Positions 1-7,772 of a stretch of DNA of 30,421 nt are shown here, one piece after another. The stretch comes from Rubrobacter sp. (GTDB taxonomy: Bacteria; Actinomycetota; Rubrobacteria; Rubrobacterales; Rubrobacteraceae). The DNA is taken from NCBI GenBank assembly GCA_016781775.1, contig JADDPR010000512.1, forward strand, positions 1 to 30,421, read 5' to 3'. Made by a program: the position numbers and the translations under genes. Below the pieces are notes generated by a model. The model searched no databases, was not told where the DNA came from, and saw nothing but the letters and a program-made list of their open reading frames with translations. Within the stretch, counting starts at the first letter, position 1. The number at the start of each line of letters is the position of its first letter.

Positions 1-170
1 CGAACGAGGTCGCCGAAGCGTTCTGGGTCCCGGTCGAGAATTTGGTAGAAGAAGACGTCGAGATCGCGGACTTCCCCGGAAGCTGGCCTGCCTTCACCTA
101 CAAGGAGCGCTACGTCATCTGGGGCCTCACCCACCGCATCCTCACGCAGCTCTGGACCCTGACCTCCTAG
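1..170 (+). CDS. Nudix hydrolase (CoA pyrophosphatase-like), C-terminal fragment
   Basis: Only the last 55 codons lie in the window; the reading frame begins at base 3 and stops with TAG at 168-170. The tail contains EVAEAFWVPVENL followed by WPAFTYKERYVIWGLTHRIL. This matches the end of the NudL/YeaB-type CoA pyrophosphatase branch of Nudix hydrolases, where the WGLTxRIL segment is typical. These enzymes cleave nucleoside-diphosphate-linked compounds such as CoA. The Nudix box itself is outside the window, so catalytic competence cannot be judged. The gene is convergent with the leftward gene that ends at 198. Confidence 0.6.
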   Translation, partial: NEVAEAFWVPVENLVEEDVEIADFPGSWPAFTYKERYVIWGLTHRILTQLWTLTS

Positions 171-197
171 GCCGAACCGTCGCATCGAACGGGCACC

Positions 198-971
198 CTA
201 GCCCCGAAGCCCCTCCCGCGTAAACTCCAGCGCCGCCTTCATCCGCTCCAGGATCACCTCGGGGTGCGGCGTCCCGAGCGGCCAGGGCTTCAACTCCAGG
301 CTGATGGCCCCCGGGTAGTCGCTCCGCCCAACTTCCGCCAGAAACTCCTTGAGCGGGAGCTTTCCCTTGCCCGGGATCCGGTGCTGGTCGCCCCCGGAGA
401 GGTCGGAGTCCGAAAGGTGGACGTGGCGGAGCTGCCCCCTCAGCTTCTCCCAGAACTCTATGAGCCCGACCCCGCTCGCCCCAACGTGGCTGGTGTCCAC
501 CGTGACGTCGCCGATACCGACGAGGTGCTCGGGCTTGTAGCAGCTCCCGCGCCGGACGACGAAGCGTCGCTCGGACGAGTTCTTCGGCATGTTCTCGACG
601 GCGACGGGGACACCGGTCGCGCGCGCTTCCGCCAGGGCTCCCGCGCTCCATCGCGCGAGCGGGCGTCCGGGCGGCGGCGGGTGAGCGACGACCACGGCCT
701 CCCCGATCTTCCCGGCGAGCCTCGCGCTCCTGACCAGCGTCTCCTCGGAGCCGAGCCGCCACGCGCCCCGGTAGATGGGCGGGTGAAGGGCGAGTACGGG
801 CATACCATGCCGCTCGGCGAGCTCGTTGATGTACGCATGCTGGTGGGTATCCCAGCGCTCGTCCATCATCACCTCGACCCCGTCAAACCCAACCTCGGCC
901 GCCCACCCGTAGACCCGGTCCAGCCCGAACGGATGCAACGAGCCCGTGCTGAAAGCCACGGGTACGCTCAA
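198..971 (-). CDS. Sugar phosphate isomerase/epimerase-like TIM barrel protein
   Basis: A 257-residue protein of the xylose-isomerase-like TIM-barrel (AP endonuclease 2) superfamily. Seen motifs in barrel order: FDGVEVM near the N-terminus, LALHPPIY, VVVAHPP, VAVENMP (the Glu is a usual metal ligand), VTVDTSHVGASG, RHVHLSD, HRIPGKGKL and ISLELKP near the C-terminus. The repeated His, Glu and Asp residues at strand ends suggest a divalent-metal site. The substrate cannot be inferred. The TTG start at 969-971 overlaps the TGA stop of the upstream YecE-like gene in a TTGA quartet, so the two are probably translationally coupled. Confidence 0.8.
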   Translation of the reverse strand: MSVPVAFSTGSLHPFGLDRVYGWAAEVGFDGVEVMMDERWDTHQHAYINELAERHGMPVLALHPPIYRGAWRLGSEETLVRSARLAGKIGEAVVVAHPPPPGRPLARWSAGALAEARATGVPVAVENMPKNSSERRFVVRRGSCYKPEHLVGIGDVTVDTSHVGASGVGLIEFWEKLRGQLRHVHLSDSDLSGGDQHRIPGKGKLPLKEFLAEVGRSDYPGAISLELKPWPLGTPHPEVILERMKAALEFTREGLRG

Positions 972-1777
972 GCTAGTCCCCTCAGTTCCAGAAACTGCTG
1001 CACTGTAGAGGGCGAGTGGTTCTGGTAGTGGTTGTTAGCGTAGGCGAAGATCTCGCGGCCCTCCCCGAGAAAGCGGTTCACGAGGTCGCTCCACCAGCGC
1101 AGGTCCTCCGTCCTGTCCTTCTTCGGCCTCGTGTGCCCGTGTGGGAACTCGCGCCGGTTGCCGAGCCAGCGGATGTAGGCGAAGGGCGCCGTCGCCTCGT
1201 CGAGGCGCGGCATCCCCGGGTAATCCACGAGCGTGAGGGCCACCCCGCGATCCTGCAACATCTCCTCAAGGCCCGAGTCGAGCCAGCTGCGGTGGCGCAC
1301 CTCGACGGCGTAGCGGGGGCCGTCGGGGAGTTCTCCCAGAAAACGGTTTAGGACCTCCGTACACTCCGAGGAGAAGTCCGGCGGGAGTTGGAGTAACAGG
1401 GGACCGAGCTTGTCGCCGAGGCCCTCCACCGTGCGGACGAATGCCGTGGTCTCGGCCTTGCAGTCCACGAGGTTTTTTTCGTGCGTGATCTCCCTCGGGA
1501 ACTTCGCGGCGAACAGGAAGCCTCGGGGCGCAAGCTCGCGCCAGCGGGCGACCGTGGAGCGCTTCGGGGTCCCGTAAAACGTAGAGTCGATCTCGACGGT
1601 GGCGAACCGCTTCACGTAGGCGTTCAGCCGGGCGGCGGGCGGCGTGCCCGGCTCGTAGACCGTCCCCTCCCAATCCGCGTAGGACCACCCGGAGGTACCG
1701 AGGTAGAGCCCCCGCTCGGGCGGCGAGACCTCTCCTGCGTCCTCCTCGAAGAGCTTCGCTTGTAGGGGATCCGTCAT
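968..1777 (-). CDS. DUF72 (YecE family) protein
   Basis: A 269-residue DUF72 protein with all the usual family blocks: LYLGTSGWSYADWEGTVYEP near residue 25, TVEIDSTFYGTP, FLFAAKFPREITH, LGPLLLQLPPDF, YAVEVRHRSW and the C-terminal FAYANNHYQNHSPST. The family folds as a TIM barrel; its biochemical role is unknown. The ATG at 1775-1777 has no clear Shine-Dalgarno sequence. A TAGCAT hexamer on this strand (1796-1791) could be a -10 element giving a very short leader. The stop overlaps the start of the following TIM-barrel gene, which suggests a functional pair. Confidence 0.9.
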   Translation of the reverse strand: MTDPLQAKLFEEDAGEVSPPERGLYLGTSGWSYADWEGTVYEPGTPPAARLNAYVKRFATVEIDSTFYGTPKRSTVARWRELAPRGFLFAAKFPREITHEKNLVDCKAETTAFVRTVEGLGDKLGPLLLQLPPDFSSECTEVLNRFLGELPDGPRYAVEVRHRSWLDSGLEEMLQDRGVALTLVDYPGMPRLDEATAPFAYIRWLGNRREFPHGHTRPKKDRTEDLRWWSDLVNRFLGEGREIFAYANNHYQNHSPSTVQQFLELRGLA

Positions 1778-1904
1778 AAGAAGAACTTCGATGCTAACAC
1801 AGCCTCCTCAGCGCATTTATGAACCCTCGCCCAACCCCGCGGGCCAGGATGTACTACGCTGCCGAGATGGCTCCCGTTTGCAAAGAACTCAGGAGGGGCG
1901 GCGC

Positions 1905-2846
1905 GTGAAGGTCTTCTACTCGGACCAGTTTGTTCTCCCCCTGCCCGAGGGCCACCGCTTCCCGATGAAGAAATACTCCATGCTCCGCGCGCGCGTCGAC
2001 GAGGCCGGCCTCTGCGGCCCTGGGGAGATGCGCGTCCCCCACGCGGTCACGGACGAGGAGGTCTTGCGCGCCCACGACGCAGGCTACCTCGAGAAGGTCG
2101 TCTCCGGGACGCTGGACAAGCAGGAGATGCGCAGGATCGGCTTCCCCTGGTCCGAGCGCATGGTCGAGCGCTCGCGCCGCGCCTCGGGCGGCACGCTCGA
2201 CGCCTGCCGGACCGCCCTCGAAGACGGCATCGCCGCCAACCTCGCCGGCGGTACCCACCACGCCTTCGCCGACCGGGGCGAGGGCTTCTGCGTCCTCAAC
2301 GACTCGGCGATCGCCGCCCGCACGCTCCAGGACGAGGGGCTCGTCGGGAACGTGCTCGTCGTCGACACCGACGTCCACCAGGGGAACGGCACGGCCGCGA
2401 TCCTCGCCGACGACCCGACCATCTTCACCTTCTCCATCCACGGCGAGAAGAACTACCCCTTCAACAAAGGGGAGAGCGACCTCGACGTCGGCCTCCCCGA
2501 CGGCACCGGCGACGGCGTGTTCCTCGAGGCCCTGGGGACCGGGCTCGAAGAGGCCTTGGACCGCGCGGGCGCGACCATGGCGATCTTCCTCGCGGGCGCC
2601 GACCCTTACGAGGGTGACAAGCTCGGCCGCCTCTCCGTAACAAAGAAAGGCCTCGCAGAGCGCGACCGGCTCGTGCTGGAGGCATGCCGGGAGCTGCGCC
2701 TCCCCGTCGCCGTCACGATGGCGGGCGGCTACTGCCCGAGGATCGAAGAGACGGTGGACATCCACTTCCAGACGGTGGAGCGGGCGGCCGAAATGGCAGA
2801 TACGTTCAAACCGTGGCGAAACGAGAAAGGTGCGAAGTATGGCTAA
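1905..2846 (+). CDS. Histone deacetylase-family (AcuC/HDAC-like) amidohydrolase
   Basis: A 313-residue zinc-dependent deacetylase of the HDAC/AcuC superfamily. Visible active-site elements: tandem histidines in GGTHHAF (118-119), GFCVLND, the metal ligands Asp156 and His158 in DTDVHQGNGTA, Asp233 in LAGADPYEGD, and the transition-state tyrosine Tyr276 in AGGYCP. The set is complete, so it should be active on an acetyl-lysine or acetyl-polyamine substrate that cannot be named. The frame stays open upstream to 1791. I chose the GTG at 1905 because AGGAGG lies 8 bases before it at 1891-1896 and because homology begins at KVFYSDQF. It is the first gene of a rightward run. Confidence 0.85.
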   Translation: MKVFYSDQFVLPLPEGHRFPMKKYSMLRARVDEAGLCGPGEMRVPHAVTDEEVLRAHDAGYLEKVVSGTLDKQEMRRIGFPWSERMVERSRRASGGTLDACRTALEDGIAANLAGGTHHAFADRGEGFCVLNDSAIAARTLQDEGLVGNVLVVDTDVHQGNGTAAILADDPTIFTFSIHGEKNYPFNKGESDLDVGLPDGTGDGVFLEALGTGLEEALDRAGATMAIFLAGADPYEGDKLGRLSVTKKGLAERDRLVLEACRELRLPVAVTMAGGYCPRIEETVDIHFQTVERAAEMADTFKPWRNEKGAKYG

Positions 2847-2882
2847 CGGAGATGCGGCCCCCGTACGAATGGTCCCCGCAGG

Positions 2883-3872
2883 ATGAGCGACCGGGAGAGG
2901 AACTCCTGCGTCATCATCGGCGCCGGCGTCTCCGGGCTTCTCGCCGCGAAAGGGCTGCGGGAGGCGGGCTGGCGGGTGACGGTCCTGGACAAGGGCCGGG
3001 GCGTCGGCGGACGGATGGCGACCCGGCGCTTCGGTGGCGGCTCCTTCGACCACGGGGCCCAGTTTTTTACCGCCCGGAGCGACGAGTTCAAGGGCATGGT
3101 CGCGGACTGGCAGAAGGCCGGCGCCGCCCGCGAGTGGTCCCGCGGCTTCGCCGACGCCGCGGGCAACCCCAACGAGGACGGACACCCCCGCTACCGGGGC
3201 GCCGAGGGGATGACCTCCGTCCCGAAACACCTCGCCCGAGGCCTCGACGTGCGCACCGGGGAGAAGGTGGTCCGGGTGGACGGGGACGGCGGCACCTGGC
3301 GCCTCGAGACGGAGACCGGTACGGTGGCGACCGGGGACGCCTTGATCGTCACGGCCCCCGTCCCACAGGCGCTACAAATCGTGGGCTCCGGGGAGTACGA
3401 GCTGCCCGGCCCGGCGCGCGAAGAGCTCGAAAGGGTCTCTTACGACCCGTGCCTCGCGCTGATGGCCCTGCTCGACGGGCCGAGCGGTGTGCCTCAGCCG
3501 GGGGGCGTGCAAATCAAGGGCGAGCCGCTCGACTGGATCGGGGACAACCGGCTCAAGGGCATCTCCGAGGCCCCCGGCATCACGATCCACGCCGGCCCTC
3601 AGTGGAGCCGGGAGCACTTCGAGGACGACGAAGCGGAGATAACCGCCGTCCTCCTCGGGTTCGCAGGGGACATGGTCGGCGCGAACGTCGTCTCGACCCA
3701 GCTCGCCCGCTGGCGCTACAGCTGGGTCTCCGAGTCCCACCCCGAGCCCTGCCTCCTCGCTCAAGCGAATCCCCCGTTGGTCTTCTGCGGGGACTCCTTC
3801 GCCCAGCCCAAGGTCGAGGGCGCCTCCCTCTCCGGCCTCGCCGCAGCGAGCGCCCTGCTCGGGGTCGGGTAG
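2883..3872 (+). CDS. FAD/NAD(P)-dependent oxidoreductase, renalase-like
   Basis: A 329-residue flavoprotein. The N-terminus carries the dinucleotide-binding fold motif VIIGAGVSGLLAAKGL (about 9-24), then VLDKGRGVGGRMATRR and FDHGAQFFTAR, which are diagnostic of the renalase-like branch of the amine-oxidase superfamily. The C-terminal VFCGDSFAQPKVEGASLSGLAAA is the second FAD-contact block. Renalases oxidise aberrant dihydronicotinamides in known cases; the substrate here is inferred only by family. The start codon ATG at 2883 lies 36 bases after the HDAC-like gene and has only a weak AGG upstream. The next gene starts 13 bases downstream, so this is likely one transcript. Confidence 0.8.
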   Translation: MSDRERNSCVIIGAGVSGLLAAKGLREAGWRVTVLDKGRGVGGRMATRRFGGGSFDHGAQFFTARSDEFKGMVADWQKAGAAREWSRGFADAAGNPNEDGHPRYRGAEGMTSVPKHLARGLDVRTGEKVVRVDGDGGTWRLETETGTVATGDALIVTAPVPQALQIVGSGEYELPGPAREELERVSYDPCLALMALLDGPSGVPQPGGVQIKGEPLDWIGDNRLKGISEAPGITIHAGPQWSREHFEDDEAEITAVLLGFAGDMVGANVVSTQLARWRYSWVSESHPEPCLLAQANPPLVFCGDSFAQPKVEGASLSGLAAASALLGVG

Positions 3873-3885
3873 GCCGGAAGGTCGC

Positions 3886-4323
3886 TTGGAGTACCTGTTT
3901 CTGGCCCACCTCGCCTCGACGCTCTTTATGGTCGGGCTGATCTGGTTTGTCCAGATCGTCCATTACCCGCTCTTCGCCCGGGTGGGGGAGGAAGGCTTCC
4001 CGCTCTACTCGGAGGCCCACTCGCGCCTCACGAGCTACGTCGTCGGCCCCCCGATGCTCATCGAGGCGGGGACGGCGCTCCTCCTCGTGTTCCGACGCCC
4101 GGAGGGGGTGCCCCTCTCCCTCACGCTCGCAGGTCTCGCGCTCGTCGCCGCGATCTGGCTCTCCACCGCCCTCCTGCAAGTTCCCCGCCACACCGCTCTG
4201 GGCTCCGGCTTCGACCGGTCCGCGTGGAGCGGCCTCGTCGGGACAAACTGGATCCGCACCGTAGCGTGGAGCGCGCGGGGCCTCGTCGTCCTGTGGATGG
4301 CCTCCCTCGTGCTCGGTCCATAG
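3886..4323 (+). CDS. Conserved four-helix membrane protein of unknown function
   Basis: A 145-residue integral membrane protein starting at a TTG. Hydrophobic segments are seen at roughly 4-26, 50-70, 77-98 and 123-143. The first helix runs into WFVQIVHYPLF, and later segments carry the conserved-looking SYVVGPPMLIEAGTALLLVF and VPRHTALGSGFD. I recognise this as a widespread uncharacterised membrane family, with the HYPLF histidine and the central Glu as candidate functional residues inside the bilayer. It lies 13 bases after the renalase-like gene, suggesting cotranscription and perhaps a redox link. No function is claimed. Confidence 0.7.
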   Translation: MEYLFLAHLASTLFMVGLIWFVQIVHYPLFARVGEEGFPLYSEAHSRLTSYVVGPPMLIEAGTALLLVFRRPEGVPLSLTLAGLALVAAIWLSTALLQVPRHTALGSGFDRSAWSGLVGTNWIRTVAWSARGLVVLWMASLVLGP

Positions 4324-4372
4324 CCTTCCGCGCCGCACGCCAACTTGCGAAAATAAGTAAAGGTGGTACTAA

Positions 4373-4378
4373 TAGAAT
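4373..4378 (+). promoter_or_regulatory. Putative -10 element (TAGAAT) before the 4441 gene
   Basis: TAGAAT in a strikingly AT-rich island (about 4345-4395) between two GC-rich genes. No convincing -35 lies at the right spacing. A TTGACT at 4388-4393 just downstream is an alternative -35, but its -10 position (CGATGT) is poor. Confidence 0.3.
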
Positions 4379-4440
4379 TCAAAGCAATTGACTTCACGAT
4401 CCTCACGTAGCGATGTGGGTAGCAGAGAAGGAGCGGGGCG

Positions 4441-4788
4441 ATGGGAACGAGGAGAGTGGCGCTTAAGCCCCACGCAGCAAAAATCCGGCGTTGGGTCGAC
4501 GAAGGCCGGGGGGACGAGTGGATCGCCGGCGAGCTGAACACCACGCCCTCCAGCGTACAGAGCTTCCGCTCGCGCAACTCGATCTACCGCCGGGATCCCG
4601 TAAGGCGCGGTAGGCTCTCCGAACACGCCGTAGTCCTCGAAGAGAACGAAAGGGGCATCCTGCTCGTCACGGACGCGACCGACTCCGACGTCTTCGCCAA
4701 GGAATGGCGACACCTCGTCGGTGACGGCTCCGACGACGTCCGCATGGTCGTCACCCAGGACCGCATCTACCTCGAAAAGGTCCGCTAG
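4441..4788 (+). CDS. Small hypothetical protein with a possible N-terminal HTH
   Basis: A 115-residue soluble protein starting at ATG with AAGGAG about 8 bases upstream. The first 50 residues are basic and helical (KPHAAKIRRWVDEGRGDEWI, then ELNTTPSSVQSFRSRNSIYR). They resemble a short helix-turn-helix of the kind in which TPSSVQSFRSRN would be the recognition helix. The C-terminal half is acidic and beta-rich (ERGILLVTDATDSDVF, VRMVVTQDRIYLEKV). It could be a DNA-binding regulator, but I do not recognise the family. The next gene starts 2 bases after its stop. Confidence 0.65.
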   Translation: MGTRRVALKPHAAKIRRWVDEGRGDEWIAGELNTTPSSVQSFRSRNSIYRRDPVRRGRLSEHAVVLEENERGILLVTDATDSDVFAKEWRHLVGDGSDDVRMVVTQDRIYLEKVR

Positions 4789-4790
4789 CC

Positions 4791-5096
4791 TTGTCGGAGA
4801 ACGTCCCCGCTTTCCCCGTAAGCCTCCCCCTCGACGCCGCCGAGACCCTCCACAACGCGCTCGAAGACCTGCTGGAGAGCGGCCACGGAGACCCCACCCT
4901 CGAAAGGTCCTACCGCATCCTCTCCTGGCGCATCCTCGCCGCCAGGGGCGAGGGGGGCAACCGCTCCGACCTTATCGCGCGCATGGCGCAAGCCGCCCGG
5001 GAAGCCGAGACCCTCGAAGAGTACGAGGCCGTCCGAAACGACGCTCTAGGCCCCATCCTCGACGGGCTGGAGAGCGCCGAAAACCGCGACCCCTAG
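4791..5096 (+). CDS. Small helical hypothetical protein
   Basis: A 101-residue protein starting at TTG, 2 bases after the preceding stop, so it is probably translated from the same mRNA. It is predicted by eye to be almost all helix: LDAAETLHNALEDLLESG, SYRILSWRILAARGEGG and MAQAAREAETLEEYEAVRND. It has no signal peptide, membrane segment or cysteine. The strong G/C third positions and tight spacing support a real gene. Function is unknown; co-occurrence with the preceding HTH-like protein suggests they act together. Confidence 0.6.
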   Translation: MSENVPAFPVSLPLDAAETLHNALEDLLESGHGDPTLERSYRILSWRILAARGEGGNRSDLIARMAQAAREAETLEEYEAVRNDALGPILDGLESAENRDP

Positions 5097-5175
5097 GAAG
5101 TACGGAAGGGGTACGCGGCCAGGGCGTGAACGCGTTACGGTCGCCGCGCGGCCGGGCCCGCAACCCGAGAAAGCT

Positions 5176-5208
5176 TTGACTTTGGCTCGCTTTGGGGTGT
5201 GCTAACCT
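5176..5208 (+). promoter_or_regulatory. Putative promoter for the CPBP gene
   Basis: TTGACT at 5176-5181 is followed by TGTGCTAACCT at 5198-5208. The -10 register is ambiguous: GCTAAC gives a 19-base spacer and TAACCT a 21-base spacer. It lies about 40 bases before the CPBP start. Confidence 0.4.
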
Positions 5209-5246
5209 CTCGGTGATCCCGCGTTCCATCCGAAAGGTTTCACCAC

Positions 5247-6308
5247 ATGCAGGAGATTTCCGTCCTCGCCCAGGCTCTTCTTTTAATAGTCTTCGTGGGC
5301 GGGTTGGCGCTTCTGGCGCAGTGGGGCCGCAAGAACCGTGGCGCAGAGATCAGCCTGGTCGTGATCGTCCTTTTCCTGTCTTTTCTCGTGGCCGCTTCCG
5401 GTCTCCTGGTGGCGCTGGTCGCCCGGACAGGGGCGTTGCCGCCCGAACTGCCCCTGGTTCTCTCGGCGAGCGGGGCGGTCGTTCTGGTGGTCGCGGGCAT
5501 CGCAGGCATCGCGCTTTGCGTGCCGCCGTTACGACGGATCATGAGCCGTCGCACGCCGGCGCACGAGGGGTACGCCGCGCCGTCGGGATCCGCGGAAACC
5601 CCGTCGCGGCGCTTCTGGTCGGACCCGGTGATCTTCTTCGCGCTCTGGCTCTCGATGCTCGTGCTGGCGCAGAACCTCGCTACGCTCCTGTTCTTCGCCT
5701 TCTCCCCGGACGCGTTCGAGGCCACCTTCTCGGCGGCGGGGAGGCTCTCGCCGGTGAGCATCGTCGCCAACCAGCTCCCGTTTATCGTGGTCGCGGCGCT
5801 TGGGGTGGGCTTCGGATACCGACGCAACCTGCGCGAGACCCTCGCCCGCTTGGGGTACGGTCCCATAACGCTCCGCCAGCTCGGAGTCGTCGTGCTGTTT
5901 ATCGTGGGGACGCTCCTCCTCTCCCTCGCCTTCGACGCCCTCTTCGCAGCCCTCCAGCCCGAGCTCTACGACCGCGTCGGCGAGGTCTCCGAGGGCCTCG
6001 TAAGCACGGAAGGGTTCAGCCCCCTCGCGGCGATCCTCTTCGGGCTCCTGATCGGGGTCGGCGCGGCGGCCGGGGAGGAGACGCTCTTCCGGGGCGCCCT
6101 GCAACCCGCCCTCGGCATCCCGCTCGCCTCCATACTCTGGGCCTCCTTGCACGTCCAGTACGGCCTGAGCGTCCTGCTCGTCTACATCTTCGTGATCTCG
6201 ATCGGCTGGGGCATCCTTCGAAACCGCATCAACACCACCGCCACGTTCCTCGTCCACGCCGGCTACAACTTCTCCCTCGTCGTTCTCTCCTACTTCTCGC
6301 AGCTCTAG
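5247..6308 (+). CDS. CPBP family intramembrane glutamic metalloprotease
   Basis: A 353-residue polytopic membrane protein with about eight hydrophobic segments. The C-terminal half is a CPBP (Abi/Rce1-like) domain. Motif 1 is GEETLFRGALQP with Glu277, Glu278 and Arg282. Motif 2 contains His302 in SLHVQYGLS. Motif 3 is VHAGYN with His337 and Asn341. The catalytic set is complete. An additional N-terminal unit with three membrane helices (about 5-25, 36-60, 70-93) is followed by a hydrophilic linker (95-125). The family processes CAAX-like or other membrane substrates; the substrate here is unknown. It is convergent with the XRE regulator gene. Confidence 0.85.
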   Translation: MQEISVLAQALLLIVFVGGLALLAQWGRKNRGAEISLVVIVLFLSFLVAASGLLVALVARTGALPPELPLVLSASGAVVLVVAGIAGIALCVPPLRRIMSRRTPAHEGYAAPSGSAETPSRRFWSDPVIFFALWLSMLVLAQNLATLLFFAFSPDAFEATFSAAGRLSPVSIVANQLPFIVVAALGVGFGYRRNLRETLARLGYGPITLRQLGVVVLFIVGTLLLSLAFDALFAALQPELYDRVGEVSEGLVSTEGFSPLAAILFGLLIGVGAAAGEETLFRGALQPALGIPLASILWASLHVQYGLSVLLVYIFVISIGWGILRNRINTTATFLVHAGYNFSLVVLSYFSQL

Positions 6309-6439
6309 CGCGTCTCCCAACAAGCCGTCCGAAGCATCGCACAGTTTGGCCCGTGGGCTCGTTGATGGACTCGTATGGAGTTTGTTGAACGTGAGGGTGC
6401 GGGGTTCGGGCGTGTTGGAGCCCGTTAGATGTTGCGAGG

Positions 6440-6458
6440 CGCGTCGAGAAGCGACGCG
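6440..6458. repeat. Hairpin in the convergent CPBP / XRE intergenic region
   Basis: CGCGTCG (6440-6446) pairs perfectly with CGACGCG (6452-6458) around a 5-base loop. There is no T-run on either side, so it is at best a weak terminator. Nothing else recognisable lies in 6309-6475. Confidence 0.35.
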
Positions 6459-6475
6459 GTTCGGGGCGCGGCGGT

Positions 6476-6778
6476 TTAGGCGGCCAGGGTGCTCTCTACG
6501 GGTCCCCTGGCGATGTCCGGGTCGAGGTTGGTGGCGATCTGGAGGAGGAGCAGGCTCACCTCGAGGTCGAGGCCCTCGGCTATGCTCTCCAGCACGCGGG
6601 AGGAAGGGTCCTTCTCGCCCCTTTCGATCTCGGCCAGGTAGGAGATGGAGACGTGGGCCCCCTCGGCAACTTGCCTGAGGGTGAGCCCGCGCGCGTTGCG
6701 CGTCGCTCTGAGGGTCTCCCCGATCGCCGAGAGAAGGTCGGTCTTTTTGGGCTGGGGGCGAATCTCCACGGTCTTCAT
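6476..6778 (-). CDS. XRE-family helix-turn-helix regulator
   Basis: A 100-residue DNA-binding protein. A classic lambda-Cro/C1 type HTH spans about residues 19-72: IGETLRATRNARGLTLRQVA, then HVSISYLAEIERGEKDPSSR and LESIAEGLDLEVSLLLLQI. The SISYLAEIERG recognition-helix region is typical of the ClgR/PopR-like branch, which controls proteases. That comparison is family knowledge, not a specific assignment. I chose ATG 6778 rather than the TTG two codons upstream because TAGAAT ends 7 bases before the ATG, which fits a leaderless mRNA. The facing gene is a membrane protease. Confidence 0.85.
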   Translation of the reverse strand: MKTVEIRPQPKKTDLLSAIGETLRATRNARGLTLRQVAEGAHVSISYLAEIERGEKDPSSRVLESIAEGLDLEVSLLLLQIATNLDPDIARGPVESTLAA

Positions 6779-6784
6779 ATCCAA

Positions 6785-6814
6785 ATTCTATACCCCGCTC
6801 GGCGCCAGCGGCAA
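6785..6814 (-). promoter_or_regulatory. Putative promoter of the XRE gene giving a leaderless mRNA
   Basis: On the minus strand TTGCCG (6814-6809) and TAGAAT (6790-6785) are separated by 18 bases. The A of the ATG at 6778 is 7 bases beyond the hexamer, where transcription normally starts. The first three bases of TAGAAT are the stop codon of the upstream endonuclease IV gene. Confidence 0.5.
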
Positions 6815-7687
6815 CCCGCCCGCGAGCTCTTTGACGAGCTTGACCTGCTCGGCGTCGACCTTCGGCGTGTCGTAGGGCGTCTCCATGACCGCGGGCACCC
6901 CCGGCAGCCCCTCGAAGAACTCCGTCCACGCCTCCGTCGAGACGTGCCCCTCCCCTATCCTCTTGTGCCCGTCCCGCCGGCTCCCAAGCTCGTTCTTCGC
7001 GTCGTTCAGGTGCAGGAGGGCGATCCCATCGCCAAGCGTCTCCCGCAGCTCGCGGGCGACACGGCCGGCTCCCGTAGGGGTCGAGAGGTCGTGGCCCGCG
7101 ACGAAGGCGTGCGCCGTGTCCACGCAGGCCCGCACCCCGGCACCTGACGTCACCCTAGCGAGGTCCTCGAACGAGGAGCAGAGTTGCGTCCCGGCCCCCA
7201 CCGAGTTCTCGACCACGGGCTCCGCGGGCCCCCTCTCGCCCGCCTGCTCCAGCGAGATCTCCCGGGCCCGAACGAGGCCCTCGATCAGGCGCTCCATCCC
7301 GAGTTCCTCCCCGTCGCCCCCGTGGCTCCCCGAGTGCACCACGACGTAATGAGCCCCCAGGGCACCGGCCGCTACAAGCTCCGCCGCGAGGACCTCCGCC
7401 GAACGTTCCCGGTGGTCCGGCTTCTGCGAAGCGAGGTTGATGAGGTACTTGGCGTGGACGACCACGGGCGAGATCCCCGCCTCCCGCGCCCCCTCGACGA
7501 AGTCCTCCGCGTCGGGGCGGGGCTGCGGCACGGCCCACCCTTGCGGGTTGGAGACGAAAATCTGGACCGCCTCCAGCCCCTGCTCGCGGGCGAGGCGCAG
7601 GGTGCTCTTCACGAGACCACCCGAAGTGGGCAGGTGCCTCCCCACCCTTGTGGTGCGCGTCGCCCCGTTCTTCCCTGGCCCTGACAT
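6788..7687 (-). CDS. nfo: Endonuclease IV (deoxyribonuclease IV)
   Basis: A 299-residue AP endonuclease of the Nfo family, which cuts 5' to abasic sites in base-excision repair using a trinuclear zinc site. Visible metal-site blocks: His78 in VVVHAKYLINLAS, His118 in YVVVHSGSH, Glu160 in VVENSVGAG, Asp190/His193 in CVDTAHAFVAGHD, His226 in LLHLNDAKNELGS, Asp239/His241 in RRDGHKRIGEGH and Glu269 in VMETP. The frame is open further upstream, but that part is antisense to the next gene. I place the start at ATG 7687, where the family fold begins. No Shine-Dalgarno precedes it; TAGAAT ends 8 bases upstream, so the mRNA is probably leaderless. Confidence 0.9.
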   Translation of the reverse strand: MSGPGKNGATRTTRVGRHLPTSGGLVKSTLRLAREQGLEAVQIFVSNPQGWAVPQPRPDAEDFVEGAREAGISPVVVHAKYLINLASQKPDHRERSAEVLAAELVAAGALGAHYVVVHSGSHGGDGEELGMERLIEGLVRAREISLEQAGERGPAEPVVENSVGAGTQLCSSFEDLARVTSGAGVRACVDTAHAFVAGHDLSTPTGAGRVARELRETLGDGIALLHLNDAKNELGSRRDGHKRIGEGHVSTEAWTEFFEGLPGVPAVMETPYDTPKVDAEQVKLVKELAGGLPLAPSGV

Positions 7688-7694
7688 GCGGAGG

Positions 7695-7700
7695 ATTCTA
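7695..7700 (-). promoter_or_regulatory. Putative -10 element of nfo (leaderless)
   Basis: TAGAAT on the minus strand with 7 bases (CCTCCGC) to the ATG. No good -35 is visible. It lies back to back with the rightward TATAAT at 7731. Confidence 0.45.
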
Positions 7701-7709
7701 GCGTGCACT

Positions 7710-7736
7710 TTGCCCCGGCGCGGCGGGGGATATAAT
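7710..7736 (+). promoter_or_regulatory. Putative promoter of the FlgT_C-like gene
   Basis: A perfect TATAAT at 7731-7736, rare in this GC-rich sequence. TTGCCC (7710-7715) gives a 15-base spacer. The expected start near 7743 leaves a leader of about 30 bases with GGAGGGA at 7757-7763. Confidence 0.5.
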
Positions 7737-7772
7737 CGGAGCCAGATTTCAAGAACGGAGGGAGCGGTTTTT

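Noticed and set aside
1791..1904. Upstream extension of the HDAC-like gene to an ATG at 1791
   Set aside because: AGGAGG directly before GTG 1905 and the onset of homology at KVFYSDQF favour the shorter start.
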